Positions 59,337-64,000 of a stretch of DNA of 64,000 nt are shown here, piece by piece. Origin of the DNA: Cutibacterium sp. (lineage in GTDB: Bacteria > Actinomycetota > Actinomycetes > Propionibacteriales > Propionibacteriaceae); the NCBI RefSeq assembly GCF_030525615.1, contig NZ_JAUNEJ010000004.1, positions 1 to 64,000 on the forward strand, read 5' to 3'. The notes under the pieces were generated by a model that saw nothing but the letters and a program-made list of their open reading frames with translations, did no database searches and had not been told where the DNA came from. Position 1 is the stretch's first letter. Each line of letters opens with the position of its first letter. The position numbers were made by a program, and so were the translations under genes.

Positions 59337-60260
59337 TCACTTGCCCATGCGACGCATGTATCGACGCGAGATACCACGGGCAATGAGGTTGAGTCCCATG
59401 ACGAGGATGATTAGCGTGATTGCAGCGCCCCAGACGACCGGGGTATCCACGCCGCCCTGAGTGTAGGCGTTCGTGATGACGGTCGGCAGAGTCGCGAAGT
59501 TTGGGGTTGACGGGTTGAAGGTCAGCTCGGTGTTGAACTGCAGCAACACGATGAGCGGTGCCGTCTCGCCCATCACTCGTGCCAGGCCGAGCACGATACC
59601 GGTGAGAATGCCGGTCATCGAGGTCGGCAAGACAACCTTCATGATCGTCTTCCACTTGGACACGCCCAACGCGAACGACGCCTCGCGCAGCGAGTCCGGA
59701 ACAAGCTTGAGCATTTCTTCAGTGGAACGCAGCACCGTCGGCACCATGAGGATCATGAGAGCCAAGGAGGAGGCCCAGGCTGACTGGGTCCCTCCAAAGG
59801 TGGTGACGATCACGGCGAAGATGAACAACGCTGCGACGATCGACGGCACACCGGTCAGGACGTCAACGGCGAAGCTGACGACCTTGGCGATCTTTGTGCC
59901 TCGGGCGTACTCCACCAGGAAGATGGCGGTCAGAAGGGCGATCGGCACGGAAATGATCGAGGTGATAAGACCAATCTCGATGGTTCCGACGATGGCGTGG
60001 ATGGCCCCCTGCTCAACCAGCTCGAAAGAGGGGTCCATCGAGTGGGTCCACCAGGCAGCATGCAAGAGGGAGCCAATACCTCGGCGGATGGCTGCGATCA
60101 GCAACCACGCCAATGGGATGATGGCCAGCAAGGTGGCGACAACCATGAACACCGACGCGCAGCCGCTCTTGGTGGTCCGTTTGCCGGATGGGCGTGAGAG
60201 GTCCAGTTTGCCGATCTCAGGAATGTTCTCCGCGTGTGCGGTGTGGGCAGAGGCGCTCAT
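59337..60260 (-). CDS. pstA: Phosphate ABC transporter permease PstA
   Basis: A 307-aa permease with six membrane segments and the inner-membrane permease EAA-type loop (REASFALGVSKWKTIMKVVLP). It starts with an ATG overlapping the pstC stop by 4 nt. Forms the membrane channel with PstC. Confidence 0.94.
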   Translation of the reverse strand: MSASAHTAHAENIPEIGKLDLSRPSGKRTTKSGCASVFMVVATLLAIIPLAWLLIAAIRRGIGSLLHAAWWTHSMDPSFELVEQGAIHAIVGTIEIGLITSIISVPIALLTAIFLVEYARGTKIAKVVSFAVDVLTGVPSIVAALFIFAVIVTTFGGTQSAWASSLALMILMVPTVLRSTEEMLKLVPDSLREASFALGVSKWKTIMKVVLPTSMTGILTGIVLGLARVMGETAPLIVLLQFNTELTFNPSTPNFATLPTVITNAYTQGGVDTPVVWGAAITLIILVMGLNLIARGISRRYMRRMGK

Positions 60261-61261
60261 CGCTTGACTCCCTTCGCCGCGATCATGCGGGCAGCTGCGT
60301 TGACCACGAAGGTGATGACGAACAGGGCCAGGGCCGACGCCACCAAGGCGCCCAGCGAGGTGGGGTCACTGATGGCTTCGGAGAAGTTACCTGCGATCTT
60401 CGAGGCGAAGGTCTCGCCGCCGACGAAGATCGACAGGTTGAGTTTCTCTTTGAGGGCCATTGGGCTAATCGTTTGCAGAATCAAGGTAACTGCCAGCGTC
60501 TCGCCGAGAGCACGACCTAGGCCGAGCATGGACCCTGAGATGATTCCGGACCGGGAGTGGGGGAGCACAGCAAGCTTGATGACTTCCCAGCGCGTCGCCC
60601 CCAAGGCCAGTGCAGCCTCGATTTGATCGTGCGGGGTCTGGGCCATGACGTCGCGGCTGACAGCAGTGATGATCGGCAAAATCATGATGGCCAGAACCAG
60701 GCTGGCAAGGAAGACCGTTCCGGTGGCAGAGGACCACGACGGGTCTTCCGAGAAGATCGGAATCCAGCCGAGCACTGCGATGATGACGTCGCGCAGGCCG
60801 GCGACAATGCTTGACGAGCCGAAGACGGTTCCGCCCCACAGGCCGAAGACGATGGAGGGGACGGCGGCCAATAGGTCGACCACGAAGGCGACTGGGCTGG
60901 CGAGCTTCTTGGGCGCCAGCTGGGTGATGAATAGAGCGATTCCCACTGAGAGAGGAACCGCGATGATTAAAGCGATAAGGGACGAGATGATTGTCGTCCA
61001 CAGCAAGGCTTGGATACCGAATGCCGGCGGATTCTGGTCTGTCGTCCAGGCACGGGAAGTGAAAAAGTTGTCGGTGTTGGCCGCCAGGGTCGGTGCCGCC
61101 GTCTTGATGAGGAAGATGAACATCAGGATGACGATGATGGCCAGCGCAATGGCGATGACCGACGAGGCGCCGGCAAAAACCCTGTCCCCGAGCCTGGACA
61201 CCGGTTTCATCCGGGACGCGGCTGTTGGCTGCCGGTGCGCCGTCGATGTGGTTTCAGCCAT
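60257..61261 (-). CDS. pstC: Phosphate ABC transporter permease PstC
   Basis: A 334-aa permease with six to seven membrane segments and the EAA-type loop IEAALALGATRWEVIKLAVLP. ATG has GGAAG upstream. It is separated from pstS by 100 nt holding a strong hairpin, which probably lowers the level of pstCAB mRNA relative to pstS. Confidence 0.94.
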   Translation of the reverse strand: MAETTSTAHRQPTAASRMKPVSRLGDRVFAGASSVIAIALAIIVILMFIFLIKTAAPTLAANTDNFFTSRAWTTDQNPPAFGIQALLWTTIISSLIALIIAVPLSVGIALFITQLAPKKLASPVAFVVDLLAAVPSIVFGLWGGTVFGSSSIVAGLRDVIIAVLGWIPIFSEDPSWSSATGTVFLASLVLAIMILPIITAVSRDVMAQTPHDQIEAALALGATRWEVIKLAVLPHSRSGIISGSMLGLGRALGETLAVTLILQTISPMALKEKLNLSIFVGGETFASKIAGNFSEAISDPTSLGALVASALALFVITFVVNAAARMIAAKGVKR

Positions 61262-61293
61262 GGACTTCCTTCGTCGCGATCATAGGTGGGGAT

Positions 61294-61326
61294 GGGGCGG
61301 GAGGACGCGGTTTATCCTCCCGCCCC
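61294..61326 (-). terminator. Intercistronic hairpin between pstS and pstC
   Basis: GGGGCGGGAGGA (61294-61305) pairs perfectly over 12 bp with 61315-61326; the loop is 9 nt. No T-run follows on the minus strand, so it may be a partial terminator or an mRNA-stabilising stem. Binding proteins are needed in excess over the permease, which fits this position. Confidence 0.65.
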
Positions 61327-61361
61327 AGAGCACCGGGATGACATCACCCGGGCAACGTCGA

Positions 61362-62531
61362 TCAGGAGAGAGCCTGAGCGGAGGCCAAGACCTTCGAAGC
61401 GACATCGGAAGGCAGCGGAGCGTAACCGAGATCCTGGATCTTCTGCTGCTCCTGCTCGGAGGCGTAGAAGGACAGGAAATCCTTCAAAAGGGCGGTCTTG
61501 GCGGCGTCCTGGCCCTTGGAGCAAGCGATCTCGTAGGTGACCAGAACGGCGGGGTACACACCAGCCGGGGTGTCCTTGTACTGCAGCTCGAGTTGCAGGT
61601 CGTTGCCCTGACCCACAATCTTGGCAGCCGAGACGGCCTTGCCAGCGGACTCTCCGGTCAGCTTGACCGGGCCGTTGCCGTTGTCAATGGCGGCCATGTC
61701 GAGGTTGTTCTTGGTGGCGTAGGACCACTCGTCGTAAGAGATCGAGTTCTTGGTGTCCTTGACAGCCTGAGCGACTCCAGCCGACTTGTCGGCACCCTTG
61801 CCAGCTCCCTTCCAGGTCTTGGAGTGCTTCTCGGTCCAGATGTCACCAGCGGCCTTGTTGAGGAATTCGGTGAAGTTGTCGGTGGTGCCCGACTCGTCCT
61901 TACGGTAGAAGACCTCGATCTGAGCGGACGGGAGCGTAGCGGAGGGGTTCTCCTTCTTGATGGCCGGGTCGTCCCACTGCTTGATAGCGCCGGAGAAGAT
62001 CTTCGCGAGGGTCGGGGTCGAGAGGGTCAGGTCCTTCACCCCGTCAACGTTGTAGACCACGGCAATCGGCCCGGCGGCCAGCGGCAGGTGCCACGGATCA
62101 GCATTGCAGCGCTGCTTGGCCTTGTCAGGCTCACCCTTGTCCTTGTTGAGAGCGGAGTCGGAACCGGCCCAGTCGGTCTGCTTGCCGATGAAGGACTTCA
62201 CGCCAGCCCCCGAGCCGGTGGGAGAGTAGTTGATGGTGGCCGAGGAGCACGCAGCCTTGTAGTCAGAAATGACCTGGTTGATGGCGTTGAGCTGAGCTGA
62301 GGAGCCAGCACCCGAGATGTTGCCACCAGGGCATGTCGGCTTGAAGGAGGCAGCGTCAGCCGAAGAGCCGCCGGACTGGGTGTCAGCGCTGGTAGCCGAG
62401 CTGGCGGCGGGAGCCGTCGTGGCTTCGGACGACGAGGCAGAGCTGGAGCCCTCGCCGTTGGCACCACAAGCGGTGAGGGAGATGGCGCTAATAGCAGCCA
62501 GAGCAGTGATCTTGGCGAGACGATTCGTCAC
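61362..62531 (-). CDS. pstS: Phosphate-binding lipoprotein PstS
   Basis: The 389-aa product is exported and lipidated: the signal peptide ends in the lipobox SLTACG (Cys22), followed by a Ser/Ala/Thr-rich stalk of about 50 residues. The binding domain has ISGAGSSAQLNAINQV, YSPTGSGAGVKSFIG and RKDESGTTDNFTEFL, the usual phosphate contacts. The start is GTG 62529-62531 with AAAAGGA upstream. A PHO box lies about 100 nt before it. First gene of pstSCAB. Confidence 0.95.
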   Translation of the reverse strand: MTNRLAKITALAAISAISLTACGANGEGSSSASSSEATTAPAASSATSADTQSGGSSADAASFKPTCPGGNISGAGSSAQLNAINQVISDYKAACSSATINYSPTGSGAGVKSFIGKQTDWAGSDSALNKDKGEPDKAKQRCNADPWHLPLAAGPIAVVYNVDGVKDLTLSTPTLAKIFSGAIKQWDDPAIKKENPSATLPSAQIEVFYRKDESGTTDNFTEFLNKAAGDIWTEKHSKTWKGAGKGADKSAGVAQAVKDTKNSISYDEWSYATKNNLDMAAIDNGNGPVKLTGESAGKAVSAAKIVGQGNDLQLELQYKDTPAGVYPAVLVTYEIACSKGQDAAKTALLKDFLSFYASEQEQQKIQDLGYAPLPSDVASKVLASAQALS

Positions 62532-62627
62532 GGCACATCCTTTTCGAGTGATCTCCTGGAGCCGTCATTGCGGTCCTTGGTACAGAGCTGACGCTACGGA
62601 TTGAAGGTGTCGCAACAACCGCGTCAA

Positions 62628-62646
62628 GGTGAACACCAGGTGAATA
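62628..62646 (-). promoter_or_regulatory. PHO box upstream of pstS
   Basis: On the minus strand two TTCACC units lie exactly 11 nt apart (TTCACCTGGTGTTCACC), the layout of PhoP-binding direct repeats in actinobacteria. It lies about 100 nt upstream of the pstS start, so induction at low phosphate is expected. Confidence 0.65.
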
Positions 62647-62723
62647 CCCATGGCAACCTGATTGAAGAAAGCCGCTTCGAGCCGGCGATTCTGACCCCTT
62701 GCGCCCGATCGTGACCCCTGACG

Positions 62724-63665
62724 TCAGTATTTTGACGAATACCACTCTTGCCGGACCGTATGCCCCGCCTCATCCAGATGAACGATTAAGGATTCCGCAG
62801 TTGACATGGGGCGATTTGCCCCGCCGAGGGCGTCCCGCATGGTTGGCAGAACAGGTCTGTGGCCACACACTGCGATAGGACGTGAGGGATCCGAGAGGGC
62901 ACGACCGGCGATTTTTCTCATGGCAGACACCGTTTTCGCCGGGTCATCCTTATACGTTTCCTCGCTGAGAGCGTCAATCGCGACGATCTCGGCCCCGATA
63001 CTCTTGGCATACGGCTCAAGAGTCTGCATACATCTGGTGGACGACGAGCTGGCAAGGCGAGACACCCCAAAAGCACCGAGCAGGTCACTGAGCGCCTTGG
63101 CCTGACGCCGACCGCGCCTTTCCAGCGGGCGCTTGGCGTCCTTGGCTTTCTTCTTGCGAGAACCCCATTCCTTGCGTGAGACGGCCTTGCCATGACGCAC
63201 GAGGATGACTGTCGAGGTTGCCGGTAGGTCGAGGGCTTCCTCGAGGACCTGGACATCAGTGGAATAGCTCAGCTGCTCTAATGCCTGCTCAGTGGGAATC
63301 CAGAACGCGCCGTCAACTTCCTCCGGACTCGCGGTCGCTTCCTGAAATGATCCGCCGATGGCAACCCCGAGCCACCACGACACAATCTTTGCTCGCGACT
63401 TCGGCTTGCCGCTGGGAGTGGAGCGCTTGACGGTGTATTCGGTGGGCTGCAAAGGCATCGACAACCGGATGGTGATTCCGGTTTCCTCAGCAACCTCGCG
63501 CACTGCGGTGATGGGGAGGTCTTCTCCTGGTTCAACCTTTCCCTTGGGCAGGGAGAGGTCGTCATAGTCGGGTCGATGGACGACGAGCACCTCACGGGTG
63601 CCCTCGGTGCTGTCAATGCTGCGCAACACGACTGCACCAGCAGCCTGGATAGGGCCCTTTCCCAT
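62724..63665 (-). CDS. Nudix hydrolase with C-terminal histidine phosphatase domain (MutT1-like)
   Basis: A 313-aa two-domain protein. The N-terminal half has the Nudix box GEDLPITAVREVAEETGI preceded by LPKGKVEPG. The C-terminal half has the histidine phosphatase start ILVRHGKAVSRKEWG, LASSSTRCMQTLEP and a late IAVCGHRPVLPTM. This is the layout of mycobacterial MutT1, which hydrolyses 8-oxo-(d)GTP and diadenosine polyphosphates. It follows ppk by 6 nt on the same strand, an arrangement also seen in mycobacteria. Confidence 0.9.
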   Translation of the reverse strand: MGKGPIQAAGAVVLRSIDSTEGTREVLVVHRPDYDDLSLPKGKVEPGEDLPITAVREVAEETGITIRLSMPLQPTEYTVKRSTPSGKPKSRAKIVSWWLGVAIGGSFQEATASPEEVDGAFWIPTEQALEQLSYSTDVQVLEEALDLPATSTVILVRHGKAVSRKEWGSRKKKAKDAKRPLERRGRRQAKALSDLLGAFGVSRLASSSSTRCMQTLEPYAKSIGAEIVAIDALSEETYKDDPAKTVSAMRKIAGRALSDPSRPIAVCGHRPVLPTMRDALGGANRPMSTAESLIVHLDEAGHTVRQEWYSSKY

Positions 63666-63671
63666 CTCGGC

Positions 63672-64000
63672 TCACCGCCTCCTATCGCGAGTTCGTCGGA
63701 TGAGTTCTTCTTGAAGGTCGGTCAGGACATTGCCGTCAGGATCGCGGGAGACCTCGGTCCAGGTGCGGTCATGCAAATGCCACGACACCGTCTGTGGGCT
63801 GAAGGCCATCTCGAACAGCTTTTCGACCTCGGACACATGCTGTTTGTTCGACAAGCCGACAAGGGCTTCCACCCGTCGGTCCAGATTACGGTGCATGAGG
63901 TCAGCCGATCCGATGGCGACCATCGGATGACCGCCGTTGGCGAACCAGAAGATGCGGGAGTGCTCGAGGAACCGTCCCAGCACCGAGATGACGCGGATGT
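63672..64000 (-). CDS. ppk: Polyphosphate kinase, C-terminal part (5' end outside window)
   Basis: About 109 codons of the C-terminus are present and the frame runs off the right edge. [33 protein letters not shown] and the ending typical of Ppk1 identify it. Ppk makes polyphosphate from ATP. Beside pstSCAB it forms a phosphate acquisition and storage block. Start not visible. Confidence 0.93.
   Translation of the reverse strand, partial: IRVISVLGRFLEHSRIFWFANGGHPMVAIGSADLMHRNLDRRVEALVGLSNKQHVSEVEKLFEMAFSPQTVSWHLHDRTWTEVSRDPDGNVLTDLQEELIRRTRDRRR

Noticed and set aside
60645..62300. 551-codon plus-strand frame across pstC and pstS
   Set aside because: Antisense shadow of two clearly identified genes on the minus strand; no recognisable domain.

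Overview
This 64-kb window is a GC-rich (by eye roughly 60%) chromosomal segment of a Gram-positive actinobacterium. Lsr2, mycothione reductase, bS22, ClpC, a CobA/HemD fusion, a system II cytochrome c assembly cluster and above all a ferrochelatase-HemQ fusion point to Propionibacteriaceae, most likely Cutibacterium (acnes or a close relative). That assignment is inference; no database was searched. Genes are tightly packed, many joined by 4-nt ATGA or GTGA overlaps, and many starts sit 6-7 nt after a -10 hexamer, which suggests leaderless mRNAs.

Layout. 1-187: tail of a Pro/Ser-rich surface-type protein. 446-3600: folate genes folP-folB-folK with a DUF3180 membrane protein and a coiled-coil membrane protein. 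3685-8128: an orphan NuoD-like gene, lsr2 and clpC. 8370-13522: two divergent operons, DUF969-DUF979-DUF2891 and pxpABC (5-oxoprolinase), probably one 5-oxoproline uptake and hydrolysis module. 13640-15720: an AT-rich island with a secreted, bacteriocin-precursor-like gene broken in a run of six G, flanked by two small membrane proteins. 15800-17726: a twin inverted-repeat operator, a 370-nt leader and a DHA2 drug exporter. 17797-22889: an epimerase, a rhomboid protease, a P-loop kinase, a two-component system and an FxLYD protein.

23051-34823: the coproporphyrin-dependent haem pathway. hemE, hemY, hemC, hemD, hemB and hemL (with mutY) run leftward; hemA and the hemH-hemQ fusion run rightward from the shared hemE/hemA intergenic region. 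34894-43048: disA and radA, a VOC protein, then an isomerase-proline dehydrogenase-CPBP operon and asd-proC. 43276-51560: bS22, a glutaredoxin-like gene, cobA-hemD, a histidine phosphatase, the ResA-CcdA-ResB-CcsB cytochrome c assembly genes, and a protein joining sigma-factor-like regions to GerMN/Gmad2 domains through a membrane anchor. 51591-55950: an SDR, ilvA and ilvD, with an attenuator and a 13-codon leader peptide. 56011-58378: a DUF5134 membrane protein and mycothione reductase. 58542-64000: pstSCAB with a PHO box, a Nudix/phosphatase MutT1-like gene and the end of ppk, a phosphate and polyphosphate block.

The most unusual items are the frameshifted precursor, the sigma/GerMN fusion, the orphan NuoD-like gene, the ilvD attenuator and the operator plus long leader before the exporter. 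No tRNA, rRNA, CRISPR array, transposase or prophage gene was recognised.
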